DNA of 64,000 nt from NCBI RefSeq assembly GCF_000259275.1, contig NC_017735.1, positions 186,001 through 250,000 on the forward strand, written 5' to 3'. The notes beneath the pieces were generated by a model. It saw only the letters and a list, made by a program, of their open reading frames with translations. It did no database searches and was not told the origin of the DNA. The stretch is from Helicobacter cetorum MIT 99-5656 (GTDB taxonomy: Bacteria; Campylobacterota; Campylobacteria; Campylobacterales; Helicobacteraceae). Below are positions 34,414 through 45,002 of the stretch, in pieces. The position numbers were made by a program, and so were the translations under genes. Each line of letters begins with the position of its first letter. Position 1 is the stretch's first letter.

Positions 34414-35136
34414 TTATGCCTTAAAATGCTCCCCTAAGTAATACTTACGCACCAACGCATTCTCATAAATTTCACTAGCATTTCCGCTCGCTAGAAGCGT
34501 GCCACTTTTAATCACATACGCTCTATGGCACACGCTCAAGGTCTCTCGCACATTATGATCTGTGATTAACACGCCGATGTTTAATTCCACTAAGCTTTCA
34601 ATAATTTTTTGAATATCAATCACCGCAATGGGGTCTACCCCAGCAAATGGCTCATCTAGCAACACAAACTTAGGGTTTTTCATCAAAGCCCTTGCGATTT
34701 CTACACGCCTTCTTTCTCCCCCACTCAAGCTCATGCCTTTGCGTTTTCTAATGGCTTGGATATTAAAAGCATCAAGCATTTGCTCCATCTTTTCTTCGCT
34801 TTCTTTGGAACTCTTAAAGGTGGTCTCCCCTGCTAGGGCTAAATTCTCTTCTACGCTTAATTCTTTAAAAATACTTGATTCTTGGGGTAAGTAGCCTATG
34901 CCTAAGTTAGAACGCTTGTGTAAAGGGTATTTAGCGAGATTTACATCGTTTAAAAAAACATTCCCCCCACTAGGCTCTAAAAGTCCGCATATCATGTAAA
35001 ATGTGGTTGTTTTACCCGCTCCATTAGGTCCTAGAAGCCCCACTACTTCGCCACTTTTGACTTCCAAAGAAACATCTGAAACAATCTTAGTTTTTTTGAT
35101 TTGTTTGTTTAAATGCTCTGCTTTTAAAATATCCAT
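34414..35136 (-). CDS. lptB: LPS export ABC transporter ATP-binding protein LptB
   Basis: 240 aa. The ATPase powers extraction of lipopolysaccharide from the inner membrane with LptFG. Walker A is [13 protein letters not shown] (about residue 36), the signature [16 protein letters not shown], Walker [13 protein letters not shown] and switch His in TDHNVRE. The 'FAGVDP' form is typical of LptB. It lies between rpoN and tsaE, adjoining tsaE without a gap. Confidence 0.95.
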   Translation of the reverse strand: MDILKAEHLNKQIKKTKIVSDVSLEVKSGEVVGLLGPNGAGKTTTFYMICGLLEPSGGNVFLNDVNLAKYPLHKRSNLGIGYLPQESSIFKELSVEENLALAGETTFKSSKESEEKMEQMLDAFNIQAIRKRKGMSLSGGERRRVEIARALMKNPKFVLLDEPFAGVDPIAVIDIQKIIESLVELNIGVLITDHNVRETLSVCHRAYVIKSGTLLASGNASEIYENALVRKYYLGEHFKA

Positions 35137-35538
35137 TCAAGCGACCCTTATTGTATAAAAGCGGTTTGTTAGCTCTGTTTTGATTTCTACAACCTTAATA
35201 GCTAAATCGTATTTTTTTAAAATTTTTTCTAATTTTTCATCGCCCCATTCTACAAAATGAATCCCTTTTTCTAACAAGCACTCTAGCATGCCAAGTCTCA
35301 AACAAGTTTCTAAATCACGCATATAAAAATCATAATGAAACACGCTTTCACTATAAGCGTGCATTAAACTAAAGGTCGGCGAAGTAGCCTGCTTGTCTAA
35401 ACCCAAATATTTTAAGCAAGCTTGAACTAAGGTCGTTTTACCGCTTCCTACAACGCCTTTTAAAAAAACCACCCCCATAAAATTATCTTTCAAAATTTCA
35501 GAAGCAATCTTATCTAGCTCATCTAAATTCGCTCTCAT
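35137..35538 (-). CDS. tsaE: tRNA threonylcarbamoyladenosine biosynthesis ATPase TsaE
   Basis: 133 aa. It has a P-loop KGVVGSGKTTLVQ near residues 28-40, and TSPTFSLMHAYS plus FHYDFYM, the TsaE signature. TsaE supports TsaB-TsaD in making t6A37 of ANN-decoding tRNAs. It overlaps the stop of dnaX by four bases (coupled). Confidence 0.94.
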   Translation of the reverse strand: MRANLDELDKIASEILKDNFMGVVFLKGVVGSGKTTLVQACLKYLGLDKQATSPTFSLMHAYSESVFHYDFYMRDLETCLRLGMLECLLEKGIHFVEWGDEKLEKILKKYDLAIKVVEIKTELTNRFYTIRVA

Positions 35539-37244
35539 AGTAGCTCCACGCTTTTAACCCCAAACTCACTCTTAATCTCTTCAATGAGTTGCGAATGATG
35601 AGTAACAAATTCTTGTAATTCTGTAAGGGGGGTTTCTTTTTCTATCGTTTGTGCTTCAACTTCCTTATTCTCAGTGGCTTGTCGTTCAGTAGCTTGTAGT
35701 TTCTCTTTAACTTTATTTTGTGGCTCCATTAAGGGGGGTCTAGCACTTTGATTTTTTTGAATTTCATTTTCTACACTCTCTTTTTGAGTTTTTAGAGCGA
35801 CTTTAACCTTACTACCCTTAGCATAGATTTCATCAACAATATTTTTTACAACCACAAAATGCTGTTTTAAAAGCTCTTTGTCTTTACCAGTTGCTAGAGA
35901 CTCCCAAGTGAGTGTTTTAGTATTACTATCAAAATCCACAAAACAAATATTTTTTTCAAACACAGCCCCTAATTCATAGTTTCGCTCATAAACTAATTTT
36001 TGAACTTGCTTGAATAAATTCTGAAAAATTTGTTCTTTGGCTGATAGCGTAGAAGCTTGTAGGGTTTTTTCTTGTGAAGTTTCTAAAATTTTGGTTTCTA
36101 AGCTTTCTTTTTCTATTCTTGGAGTTTCCTTTTTAGGGGCGTTATGGTTTATTGTAGGGTTTTGATTTAAGGGGGATTGAGAGATTTTTTCTTTAGTTTG
36201 TTCTAATTCTAAAATCGCATCATCTAAGGCTTTAAGCTTCAAGGCTTCTTTAAATTTCATTTTTAATAATAACAGCACAAAGCTAGAATTTGCCCCTTCT
36301 TTTAAAAGACTCAAGCTACTCATAATGATTTTAAAAAACCGCTCTATCAAAATTAACGAATAGGAGCTAGGACTTAATAACTTTGCTTTCAAAAAAAGCA
36401 TCATTTCTTCTAAAACGCCTTCTGTTTCATAATTTTCTAAAATTTCATAACGCTCTTGCAATAAGGCTTCATCTTGATTGATTAAACTTTGAAAAAAGTC
36501 TTCTAATACGCTTCTATCAATCGCCCCTAACATTTCAGCCACTTTGCTCTCTGTAATAGAATTATCACAATAATTTATGGCTTGTTCTAAAAGAGTGAGC
36601 GTATCTCTCAAGCTTCCTTGTCCACTGTGAGCTAGTTTTTCTAACGCACTCTCTTCATAACCCACTTTTTCTTTTTCTAAAATGGTTTTTAAATGGGCTA
36701 TTACAGAATTTTCAGGGATTTTTTTAAACCTAAAATGCTGGGTGCGACTGAGTATGGTAGCGGGTAATTTCAAAGCATCAGTAGTCGCTAGAAGAAATTT
36801 CACATGACTAGGGGGTTCTTCTAAAGTCTTTAAAAGAGCGTTAAACGCTTCTGTGGTAAACATATGCACTTCATCAATGATAAAGATTTTATAACGCCCA
36901 AAGCTTGGTTTGTAGCGGGTTTGCTCTATGAGATTACGCACATCATCAATCCCCCTATTAGAAGCCCCATCCATCTCTATAATATCAATATGATGGTTGT
37001 TTAAAGCACTCTCACACTGAATGCAAGTATCACAAGGCACAGCTTTTGGTCCCACTTCACACATCAACGCTCTGGCAAAAATCCTAGAAGAGCTTGTTTT
37101 ACCAGAACCTCTTAACCCACTAAATAAATAAGCGTTAGCCAAACGCTTATTATCTAGGGCTAAAGAAAGCGTTTTGGCTACACTATCTTGTCCTACTAGC
37201 TCGCTAAAATGTTTGGGGCGGTATTTTAACGCTAAGACTCGCAT
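35535..37244 (-). CDS. dnaX: DNA polymerase III subunit tau
   Basis: 569 aa from ATG 37244 (MRVLALKYRPKHF), the usual start of the family; an upstream ATG would add ten residues beyond AAGGA. Walker A is GLRGSGKTSSSRIFA. The zinc-binding Cys cluster is CEVGPKAVPCDTCIQC, with IDEVHMF (Walker B) and sensor motifs LLATTDALKLPATILSRTQHF. It is the clamp-loader ATPase that organises the replisome. The C-terminal 200 residues are charged, with Gln/Glu-rich repeats. No gamma-type slippery sequence was sought exhaustively. Confidence 0.94.
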   Translation of the reverse strand: MRVLALKYRPKHFSELVGQDSVAKTLSLALDNKRLANAYLFSGLRGSGKTSSSRIFARALMCEVGPKAVPCDTCIQCESALNNHHIDIIEMDGASNRGIDDVRNLIEQTRYKPSFGRYKIFIIDEVHMFTTEAFNALLKTLEEPPSHVKFLLATTDALKLPATILSRTQHFRFKKIPENSVIAHLKTILEKEKVGYEESALEKLAHSGQGSLRDTLTLLEQAINYCDNSITESKVAEMLGAIDRSVLEDFFQSLINQDEALLQERYEILENYETEGVLEEMMLFLKAKLLSPSSYSLILIERFFKIIMSSLSLLKEGANSSFVLLLLKMKFKEALKLKALDDAILELEQTKEKISQSPLNQNPTINHNAPKKETPRIEKESLETKILETSQEKTLQASTLSAKEQIFQNLFKQVQKLVYERNYELGAVFEKNICFVDFDSNTKTLTWESLATGKDKELLKQHFVVVKNIVDEIYAKGSKVKVALKTQKESVENEIQKNQSARPPLMEPQNKVKEKLQATERQATENKEVEAQTIEKETPLTELQEFVTHHSQLIEEIKSEFGVKSVELL

Positions 37245-37371
37245 GTCTATTATCATCCTTAACTTAGAACTCATTTAGAGATATTGTAATGCAAAATGAC
37301 TTAAAACTCACAAAGCCCCCCCCCAAAGCAAAACCATGAAAGCATAATGTGAAAGCAAATAAGGATAAAAA

Positions 37372-38700
37372 CTATAAAACTAACGGTGCAGTAATAAAAC
37401 CTAGTGCCACACTCAAAGACACGATTAAAACCCCAGGAATCAAAAACGAATGGTCAAACACATAACGCCCCATTTTCGTGGTGCCGGTATTATCCATAGC
37501 AATCGCTCCTAGCAAGGTGGGGTAAGTAGGTAACACAAATAATGCCGAGACGCTTGCAAAAGAAGCCACAATAATATACAAATGTTCTGTATTATTTGCA
37601 CTAATACCCAAAGCCATAATCACGCTTGGAATGAGTGCTTTAGAAGTAGCGGCTTGTGAATATAAAAGCATGGAAGCAAAAAAGAGTGCCACTGCAAGCA
37701 AAAACGGATAATCCGCAATCAAAAAAGAAGCGTAATGCTTGATTTCATCTATATGATTACTCACAAAAGTATCGCCTAGCCATGCAACTCCTAGCACGCA
37801 TACGCATGCTTGCATACCGGATTTAAACACACTTGTTTGTGAAATATCATTAGGGTTTAGCTTGCATAATAACACCATTAAAGTAGCCACACTCAACATG
37901 AAACACACAATCGCATAATCTCTACCTAAAATCACTGGCTCAATTAGAGCGATATTTTTAGAAATCGCACTCGCATAACAAACAATCGCCACAACCCCAC
38001 CTATAAAAATCCATACCGACAATTTGGCACTCTTAGACACTTCTTTTTCTGCTTGAATAGTGGGGGGCGAAATTTTACCCTGTTTTAGACGCTTCAAATA
38101 AATGGGGTCGCTATCTAATCTCAAATTCGTAAAACTCATCATAAAGGCGGTGAGTATGCATGCTAAAAAAGTCGTAGAAATCCAAATCATTAAAAGCGTG
38201 AGATAGCTTGCCCCTAAAGGCTCTAAAATGCCACTCATAAACACCACAGCCGCACTTACAGGGCTTGCTGTAATGGCTACTTGACTAGACACTACCGCTA
38301 AACTTAAAGGCACTTTGGGTTTGATATTTTGACTTTGGCTCACTTCAACAATTACAGGCATCAAGCAAAATGCTGTATGCCCTGTACCAGCTAGAAGGGT
38401 TAAAAAATACGCCACGCTTGGAGCAAAATAATTGATTTGCTTGGGGTGTTTTTTTAAAAATTTTTCAGCGATTTTGACTAAGTAATCTAAGCCCCCAGCA
38501 CTTTGCATCGCACTTATAGCACTAATGACTGCCATAATCACTAAAATCACATCAAAAGGAATCCTGCCAGGATTTAGTCCTAAAAATAAGCAAAGCACAA
38601 GCACGCCCAAGCCCCCCGCATAGCCTACCCCTAAGCCCCCAAGCCTAGCCCCTAAAAAAAGTGAAAAAAGTAACACTACAATTTGAAAAAAGGTATCCAT
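37372..38700 (-). CDS. dcuA: Anaerobic C4-dicarboxylate transporter DcuA
   Basis: 442 aa, about ten to eleven membrane segments. Exchanges fumarate or aspartate for succinate across the inner membrane. Family hallmarks include LGARLGGLGVGYAGGLGVLVL, GTGHTAFCLMPVIVEVSQ and PVSAAVVFMSGIL. It is divergent from the asparaginase gene, as in H. pylori. Asparaginase makes aspartate, which Dcu exchange can use in fumarate respiration. Confidence 0.94.
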   Translation of the reverse strand: MDTFFQIVVLLFSLFLGARLGGLGVGYAGGLGVLVLCLFLGLNPGRIPFDVILVIMAVISAISAMQSAGGLDYLVKIAEKFLKKHPKQINYFAPSVAYFLTLLAGTGHTAFCLMPVIVEVSQSQNIKPKVPLSLAVVSSQVAITASPVSAAVVFMSGILEPLGASYLTLLMIWISTTFLACILTAFMMSFTNLRLDSDPIYLKRLKQGKISPPTIQAEKEVSKSAKLSVWIFIGGVVAIVCYASAISKNIALIEPVILGRDYAIVCFMLSVATLMVLLCKLNPNDISQTSVFKSGMQACVCVLGVAWLGDTFVSNHIDEIKHYASFLIADYPFLLAVALFFASMLLYSQAATSKALIPSVIMALGISANNTEHLYIIVASFASVSALFVLPTYPTLLGAIAMDNTGTTKMGRYVFDHSFLIPGVLIVSLSVALGFITAPLVL

Positions 38701-38728
38701 GAGTTAACCCTTTTTAAATTTATTTTAG

Positions 38729-39832
<1,104 letters not shown>

Positions 39833-39872
39833 CTTACTTCAAACAAATGAGAGTATCAAAGCCTTAACTCTC

Positions 39873-40385
39873 TCATTTAGAAGCTTTGTCTTTTGACTCG
39901 TCATGCTTTTTTGTGGCATGTTCTTCGTGTTTGTCTGCAGTTTGATTGTCATGTTCATGGTGCTTGTGTTTTTCATGCTCATCATGTTTTTCATGTTTAT
40001 CGTGGGTGTGGTGCTTATGCTCGTGATGTTTGTGTTTGTTCTTGCAACCACATGATTTGAGTCCAAGCTCTTTATCCATGCTTTTCATACCATGCTTATC
40101 AAGCTCTTCTTGAACCGCCTTTTTATGTGCTTCAAACTCTGCCACGGTCATATTATCGGTGTTTTTAATTGCATATTCATGCAATTGCTTATGAAATTCT
40201 GCACGCTTTTCTTTAGACATCTTTTTCATACGCATTCTCAATTCTTTTTTGTAATCTACAATATCCTTTGGAGCGACAATTCCAGCCATTTTTGCTAAAT
40301 CTACATCGCTAGTCTTACTAAAATCTGTCGCATTTAAAGCTACAAATAACAAAGCACAAACCGAAAGGGTTCTTAACATTTTCAT
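39873..40385 (-). CDS. Secreted DUF1104-type protein with His-rich tail
   Basis: 170 aa. The signal peptide ends near residue 20 (LFVALNA). Residues 20-110 match the second DUF1104-type gene upstream: TDFSKTSDVDLAKMAGIV, then an IDYKKEL..RMKKMS..KR helix set. The tail from about 112 has a KSCGC cluster and over 20 His with Lys and Glu (repeats of KHEH type), a metal-binding composition like Hpn and HspA tails. AAGGATACAAGA precedes ATG 40385. Nickel or zinc buffering in the periplasm is inferred. Confidence 0.75.
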   Translation of the reverse strand: MKMLRTLSVCALLFVALNATDFSKTSDVDLAKMAGIVAPKDIVDYKKELRMRMKKMSKEKRAEFHKQLHEYAIKNTDNMTVAEFEAHKKAVQEELDKHGMKSMDKELGLKSCGCKNKHKHHEHKHHTHDKHEKHDEHEKHKHHEHDNQTADKHEEHATKKHDESKDKASK

Positions 40386-40420
40386 TCTTGTATCCTTATT
40401 TTAAAATTTTTAAAACTCAC

Positions 40421-40837
40421 TTACTTGGGAGAGCAGTGCTTTTCTTTCTTTTTGGCTTTACACCAAACTTTTCTCACATCACCACTACAAACGCTCACAT
40501 TAAGCCCTTTTTCCTTAATTTCTTCAGTACTTAAAGCTTTGGTTTTTTCTTCTAGTTCTTTACGCACTTCTTCACGCATTTTTTTAAAATCTTCTTCACT
40601 CATTTTTGAAAGATTTTTTTTAGCCATTCTACTGAAACTCGCCCGAAATTTCTTAGCATCTTCAGCGTTCAAGACCTTAAGGCGTTTAGATACCTCCATA
40701 CGATAATCAATCGCTTCACTAGAAGGGAGAGTTCCAGCTAATTTCAAAAGCTCTTTGTCCTTGAGAGTTGAAAAATCTCTAGCCCCTAAGACTTGTAACC
40801 CCAAAATGGCTATGCAAAAAATCAAGCCCTTTTTCAT
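40421..40837 (-). CDS. Secreted DUF1104-type protein
   Basis: 138 aa with a signal peptide (MKKGLIFCIAILGLQVLGA). The mature part DFSTLKDKELLKLAGTL and an IDYRMEVSKRLKVLN helix parallel the His-rich gene 35 bases downstream, so the two are tandem paralogues and likely an operon. It has only a short C-terminal Cys pair (CSGDVRKVWC) and a Lys-rich end in place of a His tail. H. pylori has tandem DUF1104 genes in the same neighbourhood. Function unknown. Confidence 0.75.
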   Translation of the reverse strand: MKKGLIFCIAILGLQVLGARDFSTLKDKELLKLAGTLPSSEAIDYRMEVSKRLKVLNAEDAKKFRASFSRMAKKNLSKMSEEDFKKMREEVRKELEEKTKALSTEEIKEKGLNVSVCSGDVRKVWCKAKKKEKHCSPK

Positions 40838-41056
40838 GCCAAATCCTTATGCTGTTAAAATTTTTGCCCATAATAAGCAAATCGCTCGCATTTTAGCATG
40901 TTAATTTTAATCCGCTCTCAAAAAGCCCTAGAAACAAGTAGGATTTGAAATTTTTTAGCCCTTTTTAAAAAACTTATTTATTTGTTTTTAAGAAGTTTTA
41001 TTGGATTATAACAAACGATAAACTAACAATTTGAAGCGAATCATTTGGAGATTATT

Positions 41057-42091
41057 ATGGATTACCATAAAATAAGAAACTATGGCCTAGGCTTGTTAAT
41101 TGTCGGTGTCATTACCGCCCTAGCTCTTTATATCGCACAATTTTCTTTTTTAAAAACAAATCATATTTCCGCTCTTTTAATAGGGGTTTTATTAGGGTTA
41201 ATAGGCTCTTTCATTTACCCTAAGTATTCTCATCATATGAATAATGGGGTGCAATTAAGTGCGAAAAAACTCTTGCGTTTGGGGGTCATTCTTTATGGTT
41301 TTAAAGTGAGTGTAACAGAGATTTTAAGCTATGGTTTTTCGCCCCTATTTATCGCTCTTTTTGTAGTGGTTGCAATCTTTTTTATGGGGGTCTTGTTGGG
41401 TAATAAACTAGGGCTTGATAAAGAAACTTCCATGCTTGTTTCTATAGGTAGTGCAATTTGTGGGGCAGCGGCTGTGCTTGCGTTAGAAGGGGTGTTAAAA
41501 TCCAAACCTTTTAAAAGCATTGTAGCTGTAGGCACGGTGATTGTCTTTGGATTATTCTCTATGTTTTTATACCCTTTTGTTTATCATCTAGGCATTATTC
41601 CTTTAAACCCCATGCAAGAAGGCGTGTATATCGGTGCGACTTTACATGAAGTGGCAAATGTTGTGGGGGCAGCTAGTTCTGTTTCATTAGAAGCTGAAAA
41701 AATAGCCATTACGATTAAAATGGTGCGTGTGATTTTACTTATTCCTCTATTGCTTGGCATTTCTCTTTATTTAGCTAAAAGCAACCAAAACACAGAAAAA
41801 ACAAAAATACAAATCCCGTGGTTTGCATTCATGTTTTTAGGCATGGTCATTCTTCATTCTTATTTACCTTTATTCACAAAGGGCGTTATAAACCCCCAAA
41901 TTTTAGAAAAAACTTTTGAAACTTTACGCCAAATTTCAGAAATTTGTCTCATCATGGCTATGAGTGCTTTAGGGCTTCAAGTAGATGTAAAGAATTTTCT
42001 CTCTAATGGTAGCAAGGCATTTTTGTTAGCTTTCATTTTGTTTATAGGGTTAGTTATAGGGGGGTTATTTTTAGTGAAAGGACTTGTATAA
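41057..42091 (+). CDS. YeiH/UPF0324 family membrane transporter
   Basis: About 344 aa, start ATG 41057 (MDYHKIRN) after GGAG; the TTG at 41045 would sit before that site. About ten membrane helices. Family marks are LSAKKLLRLGVILYGFKVS, GSAICGAAAVLALEGVL and GATLHEVANVVGA. Members are annotated as putative sulfate exporters. The substrate in Helicobacter is not established. It is co-directional with the LysE-type gene one base downstream. Confidence 0.85.
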   Translation: MDYHKIRNYGLGLLIVGVITALALYIAQFSFLKTNHISALLIGVLLGLIGSFIYPKYSHHMNNGVQLSAKKLLRLGVILYGFKVSVTEILSYGFSPLFIALFVVVAIFFMGVLLGNKLGLDKETSMLVSIGSAICGAAAVLALEGVLKSKPFKSIVAVGTVIVFGLFSMFLYPFVYHLGIIPLNPMQEGVYIGATLHEVANVVGAASSVSLEAEKIAITIKMVRVILLIPLLLGISLYLAKSNQNTEKTKIQIPWFAFMFLGMVILHSYLPLFTKGVINPQILEKTFETLRQISEICLIMAMSALGLQVDVKNFLSNGSKAFLLAFILFIGLVIGGLFLVKGLV

Positions 42092-42092
42092 A

Positions 42093-42725
42093 ATGTGGGT
42101 GATTTTTATAAAAGGGTTTAGTCTAGCTATCTCTTTATGTGCAGCTGTAGGGGCACAATCCTTATTCATTATAGAGCAAGGCATGGCTAGAAATTATGTG
42201 TTTTTAATTTGTGCTTTGTGTTTTATGTGTGATATTTTGCTTATGAGTATGGGGGTGTTTGGTGTAGGGGCTTATTTTGCTAAAAACCTTTATTTAAGCT
42301 TGTTTTTAAACTTATTTGGAGCGGCTTTTACAGGATTTTATGCTTTTTTAGCTTTTAAAACCCTTTTTCAAACTTTCAAAAACAAGCAAGTTCAAACCCC
42401 AAGAAAACTATCCTTAAAAAAGACCTTGTTATTTACTTTAGGCGTTACCTTGCTCAATCCGCAAGTGTATTTAGAAATGGTGTTTTTAATCGGAGCAAGT
42501 GCCTTGTCTTTTAATTTCACTCAAAAATTTGTCTTTTTAATAGGCACATTATCAGCAGCTTTATTTTGGCTTTCATTATTATGCACCCTATCCTTACGCT
42601 ATGGCTCTATACTCTTAAACAATCAAAAAATCTTTATGGGTGTGAATCTCTTAGTAACAGCCATTATGGGAACTCTCAGCGTTACTTTATTCAGAGCTTT
42701 CTTAGCTACGCTAAGTAAAATCTAA
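42093..42725 (+). CDS. LysE family amino-acid exporter
   Basis: About 210 aa, start ATG 42093 (MWVIFIKGF) with AAAGGA upstream inside the yeiH-like gene. Six hydrophobic segments. The LysE/ArgO signature is visible as KGFSLAISLCAAVGAQSLFIIEQG and LLFTLGVTLLNPQVYLE. It probably exports basic amino acids (lysine or arginine). It converges with an outer membrane protein gene, overlapping its stop by four bases. Confidence 0.87.
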   Translation: MWVIFIKGFSLAISLCAAVGAQSLFIIEQGMARNYVFLICALCFMCDILLMSMGVFGVGAYFAKNLYLSLFLNLFGAAFTGFYAFLAFKTLFQTFKNKQVQTPRKLSLKKTLLFTLGVTLLNPQVYLEMVFLIGASALSFNFTQKFVFLIGTLSAALFWLSLLCTLSLRYGSILLNNQKIFMGVNLLVTAIMGTLSVTLFRAFLATLSKI

Positions 42726-43639
42726 AACAAAAACGCATAGCTTACAAAGAGTTCTTTATTCCTAAAAACGCTGAAATTTTGCCGAATAGTTTGTTGCTGC
42801 CATGCGTTGCTAGAGCCAAAATTCTTCCAGCTTTGAGCGTTCAAACTATAATAGGGTATCTTTAGCCCCACATTCAGGCGGTTGTGCTTACCCACATACA
42901 AAGAACCCCCAAAATTCACAAAAAACCCCCCACCAGCCGCAAAAAATTTATCATTTTGCTGTGTGTTTTGATTTTTCCACTGAGGACTCCATAATATTGC
43001 GTATTCCACCCCACCCCCAGCAAATATACCTATCTTTAAAAACAGCATTTTTTTTGTTTTCAAAGCATGTTTTAAGAGTGTGTCTATAGGCAAATTAACA
43101 AACACATTCATGTTTAAACTAAACGCCATAAAATGAGCGTTATTAAAAAGGAAGTTTTGGGGGCTTGGGGTTTTTTGTAAAATTAAAGAGCCTTGTTGTT
43201 GCGATTTAGGGTCATAGGTTTTAATCGTGTTTGGGTCATAATTCTGTTTTTCTAAAAGGGTATTAGACCCCACTTTTTGACCTAATTGAGCCTTAGCGTA
43301 TTCTACGCCCCCCCACACCCTTAAACCCAAAATGTGGTATTTGTCTATGGATATTTCATCACCTATTTGACCTGTATAAGATAAGTTCTTACCCCCCTTA
43401 TAATGGGCTTGTAGTTTCTCTTCATAACACACGCTATTAGGACAAGTAGGGTTATCTTTGTAGGCTTGTTGGGTCATTGTGGTATGTGTGCCAGCTCCTG
43501 TGCCTAGTCTAAAGCCTAAATAAATATGATTTTTAGTTTTAAAAAAAGGGGTTTTTTCAGCAGCATTAACCCCTAACACCCCCAAACTAGCTAAAAAAAT
43601 AACCGCTTTTAAACGCTTTTTTGATTCAATTCTACCCAT
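42722..43639 (-). CDS. Helicobacter outer membrane beta-barrel protein
   Basis: 305 aa. Signal peptide KKRLKAVIFLASLGVLGVNA. The mature protein begins EKTPFFKTKNHIYLGFRLG. Barrel strands run through the length, one Cys pair (CPNSVC) sits in a loop, and the end is LFVSYAFLF (terminal Phe). It starts inside the dus gene (31-base overlap), so it is translated from the same transcript. H. pylori has an outer membrane protein at the equivalent position beside dus. Porin or adhesin role is unknown. Confidence 0.75.
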   Translation of the reverse strand: MGRIESKKRLKAVIFLASLGVLGVNAAEKTPFFKTKNHIYLGFRLGTGAGTHTTMTQQAYKDNPTCPNSVCYEEKLQAHYKGGKNLSYTGQIGDEISIDKYHILGLRVWGGVEYAKAQLGQKVGSNTLLEKQNYDPNTIKTYDPKSQQQGSLILQKTPSPQNFLFNNAHFMAFSLNMNVFVNLPIDTLLKHALKTKKMLFLKIGIFAGGGVEYAILWSPQWKNQNTQQNDKFFAAGGGFFVNFGGSLYVGKHNRLNVGLKIPYYSLNAQSWKNFGSSNAWQQQTIRQNFSVFRNKELFVSYAFLF

Positions 43640-44601
43640 AATGGCACTTCACTTTGTAACATCTCTTGACTAAAAAATTCTTCTATACTCTCTCGCATGC
43701 TTTTTATCTCTGTAAGGGTATTGACGCAATTACGAAAAGCACTCGCCCCCATTTCGCCCTTAGCATAAGCATGCAAATTCTTCCTAAACATTATAACCCC
43801 CCTTGCCCCATAAAACTCCACCATTTTATCAAAATGCTCTAAAACCAAGTCCTTTTTCACCACAGCGGGCAACTCGGTGGTGTTGTTTCTAATCTGCCAA
43901 AATATCCATGGGGCTCTTAAGGCCGCTCGCCCTATCATAAGCCCATTAGCGTTGGTCTTTTCTAAAACTTCAAAAGCTTTTTTAACGCTGTCAATTTCGC
44001 CATTTGCCATAACAGGCACTTTTAAAATTTCTTTCATTAAAGCAATGCTTTCATAATCAATCTTATCTTTTTGATACCTATCACTTCGCGTTCTTCCATG
44101 CACGACTACATAATCAATCGGAGCGTCATTTAAAGCCTGAGCGATTTCTGTAGGAATTTTTTTATCAAAGCCTAAACGCACTTTCACGCTTGTGATTTTT
44201 TTAGTCGTGTTTTCTCTAATCACTTTGAGCAATTTCACCAGATGATTTAAATCTTTTAATAACCCGCTACCATTACCATGATTAGCCACCTTAGGAGCAG
44301 GACAACCGCAATTAAAATCAATCCCACTTACATGTTCTAAGGCATTGATTTTTTCAACCGCTTCTTTAACAACACTTTCTTTAGAGCCTGAGATTTGTGC
44401 CATAAAGTTGTCTTCTAAGCTAGATTTTTCTAACATCTTAGAAGTTTTATCAAACGCATACACTAGCGAATGCGAACTAACCATTTCACTTGTGGTAACA
44501 TCGACGCCAAACTTTTTCACCACACTTCTAAAAGGCAAGTCTGTATAACCAGCCAAGGGGGCTAAAAAAAGCCATTTTTTAGGATTATTCTTAAAGTCCA
44601 T
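43609..44601 (-). CDS. dus: tRNA-dihydrouridine synthase
   Basis: 330 aa. FMN enzyme reducing uridines in tRNA D-loops. Motifs: FLAPLAGYTDLPFRSVVKKFG, GIDFNCGCPAPKVANHGNGSGLL (with the catalytic Cys region), VHGRTRSD, VMANGEID and GLMIGRAALRAPWIF (FMN phosphate site). The protein is of the DusB size class. The 3' end overlaps the outer membrane protein gene. Confidence 0.93.
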   Translation of the reverse strand: MDFKNNPKKWLFLAPLAGYTDLPFRSVVKKFGVDVTTSEMVSSHSLVYAFDKTSKMLEKSSLEDNFMAQISGSKESVVKEAVEKINALEHVSGIDFNCGCPAPKVANHGNGSGLLKDLNHLVKLLKVIRENTTKKITSVKVRLGFDKKIPTEIAQALNDAPIDYVVVHGRTRSDRYQKDKIDYESIALMKEILKVPVMANGEIDSVKKAFEVLEKTNANGLMIGRAALRAPWIFWQIRNNTTELPAVVKKDLVLEHFDKMVEFYGARGVIMFRKNLHAYAKGEMGASAFRNCVNTLTEIKSMRESIEEFFSQEMLQSEVPLWVELNQKSV

Positions 44602-45002
44602 AAATTCTCGTATAAAAGTTTTTCGTTATATTGACACAATTAAGGTTAAAAAGTGCTTTAAAAATTACAACCATTTTAAAAGCATTGCTTACAAAGAAAG
44701 ATGAGCTTGTGGGCTTTAACCCACTTTAAAACAACAATTCAAAGCGATAAGTTATTTTGAAGAAACTTTTTTATCAAAAAAAAGAAACGCAAATTCATGG
44801 CTGATAAATTTTATATCTCTAAGGTGGTAACCACGCTGTTGCTCTTGTCTTACTATACTATTGATGCGACTTTCAATCATTTGATACGCCATCGCACTGC
44901 GTATTTCCACAACACGAACAAAACTCTCCATCTACAACTATCCACTCTACTTTACATATCGAGTTAAGACTAATTATAGTATAAATTTATTTTTATTTTA
45001 AA
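44602..45002. other. Intergenic region dus to nucleotidyltransferase
   Basis: About 400 bases. It contains the small minus-strand gene at 44752-44931, its probable -10 element TATAAT (44969-44974, minus strand), and a short stem GTGGG-CTTTAA-CCCAC at 44709-44724. Elsewhere I see only AT-rich sequence. Confidence 0.6.
44752..44931 (-). CDS. Small hypothetical protein, 59 aa
   Basis: ATG 44931 to TAA 44754-44752. The product has a regular amphipathic pattern: MESFVRVVEIRSAMAYQMIE, then an Arg/Gln-rich turn (RQEQQRGYHLRDIKFI), then an aromatic strand (HEFAFLFFDKK). The 'helix, G-Y-x-L-x-D-I-K, hydrophobic strand' pattern resembles small DUF4177/DUF1737-type domains; this is tentative. TATAAT lies at 44969-44974 on the same strand, about 40 bases upstream. 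The ribosome site is weak. It fills an otherwise empty gap. Confidence 0.5.
   Translation of the reverse strand: MESFVRVVEIRSAMAYQMIESRINSIVRQEQQRGYHLRDIKFISHEFAFLFFDKKVSSK

Noticed and set aside
39839-40066. 75-aa Met/Asn/Thr-rich minus-strand frame
   Set aside because: Shadow of the His-rich tail in another frame.
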